A DNA stretch of 64,000 nucleotides, taken from positions 1,520,286 through 1,584,285 of the forward strand of contig NW_006763291.1 in NCBI RefSeq assembly GCF_000218685.1. The letters are read 5' to 3'. Below, in pieces: positions 35,664-45,221 of this stretch. The notes under the pieces are model-generated. The model was not told where the DNA came from and did no database searches. It worked only from the letters and a program-made list of their open reading frames with translations. The first letter of the stretch is position 1; each line of letters opens with the position of its first letter. The stretch is from Serpula lacrymans var. lacrymans S7.9 (lineage: Eukaryota > Basidiomycota > Agaricomycetes > Boletales > Serpulaceae). A program made the position numbers and the translations under genes.

Positions 35664-37505
35664 GTGTGTGGTTTTCTAACTGCAGTTCTCATCATCGACA
35701 CCAATGACCAAGGACAATGGCACCCATGTGCATTTTTCTCCAAAACTCTATCCCCCGCCGAAAAGAACTACCAGATCTATGACAAAGAGTTATTAGCGGT
35801 AATGAGAGCTTTAAAAGAGTGGAAACACTTACTTTTAGGAAGCCCCCACACGATCCAAATCCTGACAGATCATAAGAACCTGACATACTGGCAAGAAGCC
35901 AGGAAACTCACACCACGACAAAGAAGATGGCAGCTGGAACTGTCATAATACAATTACACCTTGGAGCACGTACCAGGAACCCGCATGGTGGTACCCAACG
36001 CACTCTCAAGAAGACCTGCTTTATACATCGAAACAGAAGGAGATGACGATAACACGCCAATGATACCCGCCTCAGCGTTCCTGTATCACATACGAACGGT
36101 TAAAAACACGGTCGAGCAAGCCATGCTCACAAACGATAATTATCCAGGAAGAACGAAGAAAGACGATTGGAGAAAAGAAGAAGGACAGTTCTTTTATCAG
36201 AATAAATTACTGATTGATGAAGTAGAAGAACAAAAGATGATCATCAAAGATCACCACAATTCCCTGTCCGCAGGACACCCAGGAAGGCTCAAAACCTACC
36301 AGTTGATCAAAAAGACCTATTGGTGGCCAGGAATGATGAAACAAGTGGAAGAATACGTGAAAGGATGTGCAACTTGTCAACAAGCGAAAGTAAACACGCA
36401 TCCCACCACTGTACCATTAATCCCGAACCAGACCCCAAAAACCACCAAACCGATGAAGTACTTATCCATAGACTTCATAACTGATTTACCAGAATCTTCA
36501 GGATACGACAGTATAATGGTCGTGGTAGACCAAGGACTTAGTAAGGGGGTAATCCTCTCACCTTGTCATAAAACCATCAACGCACTCAAAACCGCATGAA
36601 TCTTTCACGATTCCATCTTCAAACGATTCAGATTGCACGATAAACTCATATCCGACAGGGGACCACAGTTCGCCTCTGAAGTATCCAAAGAACTCCACAA
36701 AATCCTGAACATTAAAACCGCACTCTCCTCTGTGTATCATCCCCAGACGGATGGACAAACAGAACGATCCAATCAAGAACTGGAGATCTACCTCTGCATA
36801 TTTTGCCAGAACCAACCACACAGCTGGGAAAAATACCTTACAACTGCCGAATTCTGTCACAATCAAAGACCACACTCCACAAACAACCAATCACCATTCT
36901 ACCTCCTCATGGGATATGAACCCCGAGGAATCCCGACTAAACACAGATCCACAAATATCCCATCAGTGGAAAAACGATTATCCGAACTGCTTAGGGCAAG
37001 GGAAAATGCCCTAAAAGCACACAAACTCGCGAGAAGCAAGATGATAAAACGAAACAACGGAAAGTTCACGCGATTCTCCGAAGGACAAAAGGTGTGGTTA
37101 GAGAACACCAACCTGCGAGAAAAAGCTACCAAATACAAGAAGTTTAACATGAAACACATCGGACCTTTTCGCATCCAAGAAAAGATTTCCCTGGTGAACT
37201 ACCGACTATCCCTGCCTCCCCATTGGAGGATACACAATGTTTTCCACGCATCCCTTCTCATGCCGTATACGGAAACCAACACTCACAGCCCGAACTTTAT
37301 CCGACCACCACCTGACCTGGTCAACAAAGAAGAGGAATACGAAGTAGAAAGTATTCTTAGACACAAACCCTGGAAACGAGGGCGCCGCTACCTGATCAAA
37401 TGGCACCATTACCCTCATTCCGAAAACTCATGGGAACCGGAAGAACATTCAACCAATGTTGCGGAGATACTGGAAGCCTATAAGAAGGACCACAAGCTGC
37501 GTTGA
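35664..37505 (+). pseudogene. Ty3/gypsy pol fragment: RNase H, integrase, chromodomain; two nonsense codons
   Basis: One continuous frame is broken by TAA at 35946-35948 and TGA at 36597-36599. RNase H is seen in [20 protein letters not shown] and [12 protein letters not shown]. The integrase zinc-binding HHCC region reads HHNSLSAGHPG through CATCQQAK. The catalytic core shows SIDFITDLP, KLISDRGPQF and SSVYHPQTDGQTERSN with the DDE residues. The C-terminal part HIGPFRIQEKI and a chromodomain-like end (EYEVESILRHKP, YLIKWHHYPHSENSWEP) mark it as a chromovirus. Both stop codons sit where a Gln or Arg codon is expected (the residue before YNYTLEHVPG and the residue after ALKTA), consistent with C-to-T changes. 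The copy cannot produce a full polyprotein. Confidence 0.88.
36540..36553 (+). promoter_or_regulatory. Internal copy of the polypurine tract, possible central PPT
   Basis: AGTAAGGGGGTAAT inside the integrase coding region (residues around LSKGVILSP) is identical over 14 nt to the tract at 38850-38863 that precedes the LTR. A second priming site for plus-strand DNA is possible but unproved; the match could partly reflect codons of the conserved KGVI motif. Confidence 0.4.
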
Positions 37506-37554
37506 AGAGACAATCACCCCACTACCAACAATCCTCTGTCTCTCAACACAAAAC

Positions 37555-38838
37555 ATGTCTACTTCTAACTCCACCGGCTTCCCTATCACCACCTACTCGA
37601 TACCCGGCGACGCCAACTTGCTAGCCGATGAACGAGTGTCTTTCGCCCGTGGGCAACAACACAACCAAGCCGACGTCACTGACACCATAGAATTGATGTC
37701 AGCAAAAGACGCCTATACCTATCTCTTTTACGAGACCAAAAAACGCTGCCCCCATGCGTATCACGCTCTTTCTTCCATGCATACCTTCCTTGCCATAGTC
37801 CTCATAGCTGACAAACTCCTAAAACCCATAGACTCAATACATTCGTTGGAAAGCGAGCATTCATGGCTCAACAGTCAGGACTTGAGTATCTGTCGGGCAC
37901 TCCGGATGGAAAAGTTAGTTTTGGAATCTTTGGAACGACGCTTGAGGATGAGCTCCTTGAATGGGCAGATGGACTCAGCAAGGGAATATTTGGAATCAGG
38001 CGGGAGGACATTGCTAAACAAAGCTTGCACGCGGATAGAGCGAGACGGTTGTACGAGTACTCCTCCACCCGGTTTGTCCCTCCGGTCCCGGTCGCACCCA
38101 GACCAGACCAGTGTTACCCCGGAGCACACTTACCACATCATCACCCGTCGACCTACGCCCATCCCGTCGGGGGAAAAATATATTCCCACCGTCCCAACCA
38201 GCCCGATCTCACAAGAGTCGAGCCACTCCAGTCCCCGTTCCATTGGGTCGAACCCAAAACCACCGTCTCCCCCATCATCTCCACCTCGACCAGTACCAAA
38301 CACCCAAAACCGTTGTCTGACGAACCGACGAGGAGCCCGACGCGGCCGGCAAGAGGTGATACTCCAGATCCCCGCCGCCAGAACTTCATCAAAAGGGCAG
38401 TCTCGTATGTCGAAGGGACAGAAAGACAGTCCGCCTGGCGCAATGCACAGGCCTGAGACTGGCTCTCCCTCCAACCCAATCAATGTAGATGACAATGCAG
38501 CCATGATCAATCAGTTGTACGCAGGAACGTACGACCTGGGAGATGACGATCCAACCACTCCCCAATCCGACACCTCATCCAACACCCGACAAAGATACCA
38601 TGAAGGTGTTCGTAACAACGCTCCATACTGCCAAAACTGCGGTTGGAGCGATCATCGCACATACTATTGCGAAGCCTACTATTGCCCTGACTGTGACTGT
38701 TGTGCACCGGGACATAGTTTCAATTGGTGTCCCATCCGCAGGGAAGATGAGGATAGGATTCTGATGGAAGGATTACATGGAGATGTCAGCTACGACAACA
38801 GTTACAATATGGACAGCGAAGGTACCAAATTTTGGTGA
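37555..38838 (+). CDS. Accessory ORF of the gypsy element with Cys/His-rich C-terminus
   Basis: This 427-residue frame starts at ATG 37555, 50 bp after the pol stop and in a different frame, and ends 24 bp before the LTR. The N-terminal part is mixed and helical (TIELMSAKDAYTYLFYETKK, HALSSMHTFLAIVLIADKLL). The middle is Pro/Ser/Arg-rich and probably disordered. The end contains CQNCGWSDHRTYYC, CPDCDCCAPGHSFNWC, which looks like two zinc-knuckle-type modules. Unlike pol, it has no nonsense codon. Similar Cys-rich third ORFs are recalled from agaricomycete gypsy elements, but their role is not established; RNA or DNA binding is an inference. It has no membrane segment or signal peptide expected of an envelope protein. 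Confidence 0.65.
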   Translation: MSTSNSTGFPITTYSIPGDANLLADERVSFARGQQHNQADVTDTIELMSAKDAYTYLFYETKKRCPHAYHALSSMHTFLAIVLIADKLLKPIDSIHSLESEHSWLNSQDLSICRALRMEKLVLESLERRLRMSSLNGQMDSAREYLESGGRTLLNKACTRIERDGCTSTPPPGLSLRSRSHPDQTSVTPEHTYHIITRRPTPIPSGEKYIPTVPTSPISQESSHSSPRSIGSNPKPPSPPSSPPRPVPNTQNRCLTNRRGARRGRQEVILQIPAARTSSKGQSRMSKGQKDSPPGAMHRPETGSPSNPINVDDNAAMINQLYAGTYDLGDDDPTTPQSDTSSNTRQRYHEGVRNNAPYCQNCGWSDHRTYYCEAYYCPDCDCCAPGHSFNWCPIRREDEDRILMEGLHGDVSYDNSYNMDSEGTKFW

Positions 38839-38849
38839 AACTCGGAGCA

Positions 38850-38862
38850 AGTAAGGGGGTAA
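38850..38862 (+). promoter_or_regulatory. Polypurine tract preceding the 3' LTR
   Basis: The sequence AGTAAGGGGGTAA ends exactly where the LTR begins (TGTTACG), as expected for the plus-strand primer of reverse transcription. Confidence 0.75.
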
Positions 38863-39276
38863 TGTTACGATCTCTATTGGACATTTAAGGACTACTCATT
38901 TCTTTTTACTCATCGGTTATACCATCGGACCGATGACTCATTTCCTTCACGTACACTTCCGTTCCTCTCGCATTCACAGTACCTATTATAGTACTTAGTC
39001 CTCAACAGACGGACCTGCCCTAGATAGGACCTAACTCCTATCACCGATTCCTTTTCATCATAAATACCATGTAACAGCAGTAGTATTCTCTAATACGATT
39101 CTACGCAGTTTACGCTTACAAAGCTAGACTCCTAAGATCAGACTTCTATTCAGAAGAAGACCAACTCCCGTTGGAAAACCTCCACTCAGAACTATGTTCT
39201 CAAACTTGTCTTCGGATAAGTCTCTTTACAAACCTTGACGAACCCTCAGACTTTGTTAAGCACTTCGTGCGTAACA
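38863..39276 (+). repeat. 3' long terminal repeat (414 bp) of the gypsy element
   Basis: It begins TGTTACG and ends CGTAACA, a 7-bp perfect inverted pair with canonical TG...CA ends, and follows a polypurine tract. The right flank continues into copia gag, which marks the insertion junction. A 5' LTR was not found, so LTR identity cannot be used to date the insertion. Confidence 0.75.
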
Positions 39277-40112
39277 AATGCAATATGACTTTGTTCCTCC
39301 TCGGAGTCAGATCCAGATGATTGCTCCGCTGTATTTGCCTTTTCCTTCTCTTTTCCTTTATCCTTGTGTCTTTCCTTTCCCTTCTTCCTTTGACCTTTTT
39401 CAGCTGACTGAAGTGTTCGACACTCCGAGGTGTTGTGTGATTTGGCTTTGTGGAAGTTACACCATTTCTCCTCGGATTTGAGTGCTGATTCTGAACCTCC
39501 AGGGGCCTTCCCTGACTGTCGTGCAACTTCTGCAGTGATCCGGATCTCAACTGCATCAAAGGTAAGTTTATTTTCTTCAATCGTGTTGATTACTGATGAC
39601 TGAAATATTTGCCATTCAGGAGTGCATGGGAGAGATTGGAGAAGAGCAAAAGCCATGAGTTTGGTATCAACTCCTAGTTTCATTCTGGAGAGGTGTGAAT
39701 CAATTGTCCAGATTTTTGCAATGTGGTCGTAGATAGTTGATGTCCCATCCCAGGACAATTTGGTGAGTTGCTGGAATGAATAGAAGGCCAAGGCAATGTT
39801 GGACATTTAATGGAGTGAGACAAGTTTATCAAATAACTCCTTGGAGCTGGTGAGGTCTCCAGTCCTCATTAGGAGGGCATCAGAGATGTGGTCCTGGATG
39901 ATTCCATGTGCCTTCTCATCCTTAAGTATCCATGTGATCTCAGGATCCTCCGAGGAGGTAGGTTTTCCTGGTGAGGGCTTAAGCTCCTCTCCAGTAACAA
40001 CCCAGAGAACTTTTTCCCGATGTAGCTTTGAGATGATCCGGAGTTTCCATATCTGAAAATTGTTGGGTCCAGTGAGAACTGGATATGCGGATGTATTGCG
40101 TGCTGTGGTCAT
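39277..40112 (-). pseudogene. Ty1/copia gag fragment interrupted by the gypsy LTR
   Basis: On the minus strand from ATG at 40112 the frame reads MTTARNTSAYPVLTGPNNF, then IWKLRIISKL and FDKLVSLH. After a TAA at 39807-39809 it resumes in the same frame with MSNIALAFYSFQQLTKLSWD. A CCHC-like knuckle, KWCNFHKAKSHNTSECRTLQ, and a Lys/Glu-rich tail follow. These are standard copia gag features (UBN2-like domain). The TAA stands where Gln is expected. The frame ends at the LTR of the later gypsy insertion, and the rest of the copia element is not found on the other side. Confidence 0.85.
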
Positions 40113-40119
40113 GGTTCCG

Positions 40120-40193
40120 AGGTTGCCGTTTCAAATAAGAATTATTTCCTGCGTAGCTTTTGCGCACCAGGGCTCATAACCTAATAAACCTAT
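40120..40193 (-). other. Leader of the copia relic with a tRNA-primer-like site
   Basis: Just upstream of gag on the minus strand lies GGTTATGAGCCCTGGTGCGC, which resembles the primer binding sites of fungal copia elements (start-tRNA-like). Its position between gag and the repeat-rich block suggests the latter is the copia LTR. Weakly supported. Confidence 0.35.
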
Positions 40194-40532
40194 GTGAAAC
40201 TATAATGGATGTTAGTTTTAAGGTGATCTCTAATAAATGTAATGTAACATACCTCAGCCGCTGCCCAAGAGGCTATAGAAACGACTGAGGTATTTCTATA
40301 CTAAACCCCCTACTACTTATAGTTGGAGGTAATAAAACTAAGTGAAACTCAGCCGCTGCCCGAGAGGCTATAGAAACGACTTTATTATTTACCTAAGTGA
40401 AACTACAATAGATGTTAGTTTAAGGTGATCTCTAATAAATGTAATGTAACATACCTCAGCCGCTACCCGAGAGGCTATAGAAACGACTGAGGTATTCCTA
40501 TACTAAACCCCCTACTACTTATAGTCGGAGGT
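40194..40532. repeat. Two 137-bp direct repeats plus a partial third copy, likely in a copia LTR
   Basis: Bases 40194-40330 and 40397-40532 are near-identical copies. Between them, 40342-40381 repeats only the part starting GTGAAACT and CAGCCGCTGCCCGAGAGG. In the two full copies the core is bracketed by CCTCAG and CTGAGG, forming an inverted pair. The block sits where the LTR of the copia relic is expected, but I could not find both LTR borders. Confidence 0.7.
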
Positions 40533-41242
40533 GCTACTCGCTACAGTATAATGACTCCTAGGAGAACAATGGTTACTCCATGGAGTGGTGGCTATGCTCC
40601 ATAGAGAACAATGGCTGCTTCGGCAGAGACCGGGTTTATCCGGTTTTGTCATTTTCTTGCATGGTCCTGTCCCAGAAGTGATACTGTTCCTTGTAATGGA
40701 TTCTAATTAACAACAGTGCAACACATCTTGCTTTTGCTGAAAATTTGATATATTTTATCAGGCATTATAAACCCATGTCATTGAGATATGGCTGAAATGT
40801 CTCGCCCTTCAGTAGAGTACAGATGTGGTTATTAAGGTGTTGTAACTAAGTGTCGTCAAAATACTACTGATAGTATTATATGAGTGTTTATATATTTGAT
40901 AATTTAATGCCAGTCTGACATACATGGGCCGACATAAACTATAGCTAGCAATATACCTACAGATAGACCTTATAACCAACAATCAGAATTATAAATCTTA
41001 CAAAGGACTATCGGTCTGATTTTGTTGACAGACACATAAAACTCTATCTAGCTATATAAGAGCCTAAAATTGTGTCCATCACACTGATATTTATGATAGT
41101 CCTTGTATGTATTACAAGGTCTTATAAAGCTTGTCTCCACTCCTCCCGATTTCCTGATGCAGGCCAATCTTGGATGGTTTGGACTTTGTCATCAGATAGA
41201 CATTGTGAGGCCTTTCGGAGAGAGATAGGTTGTAATGATGTC
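40533..41242. other. Noncoding sequence between the copia relic and the Plavaka-type element
   Basis: AT-rich sequence with no protein-coding signature. It may include the rest of the copia LTR. No gene is supported. Confidence 0.45.
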
Positions 41243-41259
41243 TATGTCGGAAAAATCCA
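41243..41259 (+). repeat. Left terminal inverted repeat of the Plavaka-type element
   Basis: TATGTCGGAAAAATCCA, the exact reverse complement of 49721-49737; the leading TA may be target DNA. Confidence 0.8.
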
Positions 41260-41617
41260 ATTCACCTGATCAGGACTGCTGGAGCATGCTGCGAGTACGG
41301 TGTCGCCTGACGACCTTATGAGGGAGCTGGAGTATCAGGTAAGGTATGAGCGGGCCCTATAAAATCATAGTGCAAATGAAAAGCCTATCATCATGTCTTA
41401 TGAGACCTTACAAGGGGAATAGAGGACGTGATAAGATGTGATCAAGCTCTATAAAATCGCAGCGAAAAATGAAAAGGCGTCATCACACCTTGTTTAAGAA
41501 CTAAGAAGTCCTCGAAGGCTATTCAGGGCTCTGTGAGGCCAAATCAATGGTCCATAATTCGAACGACGTTAGGTTGGATCAATTTTAGTGCCAGAGATAC
41601 AAGATTCATTAGTACAG
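41260..41617. repeat. Subterminal noncoding region with a degenerate internal duplication
   Basis: Within 41350-41500 the pattern CTATAAAATC followed by an AATGAAAAG stretch and TCATCA occurs twice, about 90 bp apart and diverged. Subterminal repeats of this sort are usual in large cut-and-paste elements, where transposase or an accessory protein binds. No gene is present. Confidence 0.4.
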
Positions 41618-44600
41618 TTAGATAATACAGTAGGAATCATTTGAAAAGTGTAGAAACATGTCGCCGTCTACGGTATCGTTGAGATAAAAGCGACCCTCCC
41701 TCATTCCAAACGCTGTAATCATATGTGCCCCACGAATAAAATATTTCACCAGTGCGAACCTGCTTTCCCTTGCCTCCTCATAAAGACGAGCACCAGCCCA
41801 TTTTGTCCTTGGTTTTGTAGTGGAGGGCTTGAAGTAATTGACGAGGACGACATCATATGTTTTGGACTTGATATAACACCTGTAAATCCCTATAAGTCGA
41901 GCCGGTGTAGGTTTAACAGTGTCCGTGTTGATGAGTATGCAATCGTGGCGGGGCACTCCATTGAATCGAGGGTTACACCTGAGGATATCTCGCCCTTCGG
42001 TCCAGTCTTCTTGCAACTGGTACCGAAGATAGACGCAATGATATTGTCGGATCTATTGTATGGCGTACTAAGGTCAATGAGACCAAAAAACAACATAAAT
42101 ATATATACCTTAATGGGTTCAACACCGAGGCTAGCATCCGGAACATCAATCGAAAAAAACCGTCGCAGAGACTTATCAAATGCTGAATGCATGGTCTCCA
42201 TTGCAATAGAGTCACTCAGGCTTGTTGGCGATCCAAGTGTCCAGTGGTCGTCTGTACTCTCTATTATGTGCTCTCTTGTGTCCTCCGTCTCGGCCTGCTC
42301 TGTTGTATCCTCTGTCTCAGCTTCTCGTGCGTTCCCTACCTGCTCTTGTTCTTGTTGTGCTTTGTCATACTCGTCAACGACCATACGTAGATACGCAATG
42401 GATTCTTGATTCTCGTCTATTCGGGCCATCTGTAGAATAGTTGTGTGATTTTCAGATTTTGATAGAAAGACAGGAGCATACCTGTGGATCCGTGTTCTTG
42501 CAATTAGTCTGTTTGTAAGCTTGACGAACCTCCTGGTGAATTCCTTCACCGACTCTTGTTTCATAGTTGTCAGTAGCACCCTTTTGTTGGATATCCTCAA
42601 TAACATGATTGACGAAATGTTGTTTGAAGAAATCGAATGATTTTCCGTAGTCTCTTGAGACGTCCTAGTAAATTGTTAGTGCCAGCAATTCATTGATTCT
42701 ACAAATGTAGAATAGTTACCTCACAAGTGTTCTTATAGGATAATATTATGCTATTTATCTGTTGCAGCCGCTCGTCAGTCAAACAGGACAATCCAATCAT
42801 TGTCCGATATTGAGCATAGGCCCGAATGCAGTGGACAAGTGAACAGTCTTCGGGCAGAAGCTGAACAACACAAGGTAGTATACACTAAAATAGCAAAGTA
42901 AGTACTTTGAAAATACTGCGTTGAGAAATGTCTACCTTTAGAATATCAAAAAATACTTGACCATCTGCGTAATCAACTGTTGTGACATTACCAAAGTGTT
43001 TAAGGTTGCGCCAGCGAGAAACGTTTCGCATGCTGGTGTCGAGTTTTTAGCTATGATTCAATGATAATCATGAAGACTCACTTCCTTGCTAGCTGCCCTT
43101 TGACTCCATCTTCGGCTAGAACACTAAGCAACAGGGGCCACAAGTGTTTCCCCCACTTTCCTAAGTCGTCCGAGTGAAGTTTGTCGTAGGAAACTAATAG
43201 ATACGGGTCCAAGTAGTGTAAAGACCAGAAGAAATTCTGTAAATATAGAAAATACATTATTTATAGGATTATCAGCAATGAATACAGGGTATGCACTTAC
43301 CTGCGTAGCATGAAGCCCCCGGCTCTGTAAGATTCGTTCAGCTTCGCTTTTGTTTGGCGCTCGAGTAGAATCAAGATAAGCCTTCTGCATAGTCTTGGTA
43401 ATGCGGGGCTCAAATGTTCCATTGATGTTATGTAGCTCGTTGTGATGAACCAAACATTTGGGGCAGGGGTAATTGGCAAGTGCAGCCCACATTGCTGTAA
43501 CCACACAGCTCTCTTCTCCGTCAAGAGACTTGATTGGTATTCCAGGGTGAATAATCCTATTATGTGAGTCGCCACATTTCATTGCCTCCCCATGGCGTGC
43601 TGGTCGTTGTAAGGTCTTGAAAACAATGCCAAGAACTTGATGGTATACGTCTCTCTTGAAATGCGCCCACTCAAGGGTCTCGGCTGAATTGCGGTCTGTT
43701 GGGTCGGCCGGGTCTTCAGGCTATGGTAAAGTAGTAAGAACTCTCTAGGGGATAGAGAGAGAAGCACACCACCGGCATGTAACCAATCAGTACCCCCCCT
43801 CCATTACCAGAAGCATTCCGTACTTCACGAGGTAGGAATGCTGGCCGAATAATCATTGGGTGCTTTCGCACTCGTTTTGTTACATTCCCCTTGTCGAGCC
43901 AGAGGGAGACCGGGAGAAAGCAGTGTGGGATGTCGTCTTTGGGAAGCTGATCCTGGAAGAACGTAAGTGAAGTACTGTATAATACATAGAAACGCACCTG
44001 TATATCCCACCATCTATTACCAGTGCTAAACTCATCGTATATTCGAGTCTTGAGAGTGACCCGGCCATTGCGCCTACAAAAGAATTTCTTACACGGATAC
44101 CAGAATATCATGGATGATAAGCTGGCATCCATGATCCAGTCACAATATACTTCCCAGGGATCGCGATACACGAAACTGAAATGAAATGTCTCACCCAAAT
44201 AAACGGCTGAGACATTCCCCTCTCGAAACTGTAATGAAAACATTAGACCAGACTTGAGTTTGAAGTTTTGGCTCACCTGAGGACATAGTTTCCGTGCTTT
44301 TTTCAATGAATGTTCTAGATCGACGTGGCTTTGCAGTGTGATTGCCGTTTCACGTGCCCATCCACCGTGTATACCACGTAACTGTGTGTTGATGATGTCC
44401 TTGCTAAATAATCCTTTTACAGCGGTTTCTGCATACTCAAAGTCTGCACGAGTTCAGAACGGAGCCCATGGTTTGCTGTTGATGCCACGGACATTGAAAG
44501 TACTGTAGGTTGTTGGTGTGTCTAGTGAGATAATGGTTGGTTCCTTGATGCCGCTGTGAGGGTGTGGTATGACTTGAATAAAGCTTGAGGGACGTTCATT

Positions 44601-45025
44601 GTGCACCTCAGAGTCTAAGTCCAGCGAAGATTCCTGGTGCGATGGTTCTGCTTCGTCAATTTGTGCCTGATCTTCTCCATAAGCAGTTTTGTTGAATGTA
44701 AAGTCGGGACTGGACTATGGGAAACAGTGTAGTATTAGTATAAGAAATGGGAAGGCACTCAGTACCGTAGCAACCACATGCATAAACAAACATGGAGATA
44801 TTATTTGCTTACATTTGAGTCTAGTTTGCGCCGTTTTTGAGGCACAGGTAAGTCATCCTGTGGGCGCGATTTATTGACTTGAAAGGATGGAGCTGTTGCA
44901 AGCTCATTATGATGACGTTTGCAGGCTTCCACATGTTTATCAAATCGACGAGAGCTTCGAAAACTGTTGCAGTATTGGCACCAAGGGCCCTGGCAAAGCT
45001 TCTTTGTCCTAGTAGATGAGCGCAT
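41618..45025 (-). pseudogene. Plavaka-type transposase, one in-frame stop
   Basis: Reading leftward from ATG at 45025, the protein starts with a C2H2-like finger (CQYCNSFRSSRRFDKHVEAC). It continues through many short-intron exons: KPWAPF-stop-TRADFEYAET, HGGWARETA, FVYRDPWEVYCDWIMD, GVLIGYMPVV, DGEESCVVTAMWAALANYPC, CPKCLVHHNELH, SVLAEDGVKGQLARK, YRTMIGLSCLTDERLQQINS, SRDYGKSFDFFKQHFVNHVI and MARIDENQESIAYLRMVVDE. The order and motifs match agaricomycete Plavaka transposases. A TGA at 44454-44456 interrupts the conserved PWAPF-x-TRADFE motif where Arg is expected. No other clear break was seen, so this copy may be inactive by that single change. Exact exon borders in the C-terminal part are approximate. 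Confidence 0.8.
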
Positions 45026-45221
45026 GTTGATGGATTTGAGTGAGCTTGAGCTGATTCTACTAATTGCAGTTGATAATGGAGAACAACCATATCTTTGACG
45101 GCATCCTACGTCATGTTAGATTGTCGGACTTGAAAACTACCTACGCACCATCAACAGTTTTCCTAACTGCGAGTAACTCAAACCCTCAATATTGTCCTTT
45201 TATTTAAATTCACAGCCTACA

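Larger units (their letters stand above)
35683..39276 (+). mobile_element. 5'-truncated Ty3/gypsy chromovirus-like retrotransposon with 3' LTR
   Basis: From left to right: RNase H, integrase with chromodomain-like C-terminus, an additional ORF, a polypurine tract and one LTR. Gag, protease and most of reverse transcriptase are missing, as is a 5' LTR. The right end lies inside a copia gag relic on the opposite strand, showing that this element inserted after the copia one. The left edge is approximate. Confidence 0.85.

Noticed and set aside
37863..38510. Alternative open frames on both strands within the gypsy accessory ORF
   Set aside because: The frame starting at 37555 is longer, has a zinc-knuckle-like end and suits the layout between pol and the LTR.
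38863..39276. Treating CGTAACA at 39270-39276 as part of copia gag only
   Set aside because: The sequence can be read as gag on the minus strand, but the exact 7-bp inverse of the LTR start directly after a polypurine tract makes an LTR end more likely.
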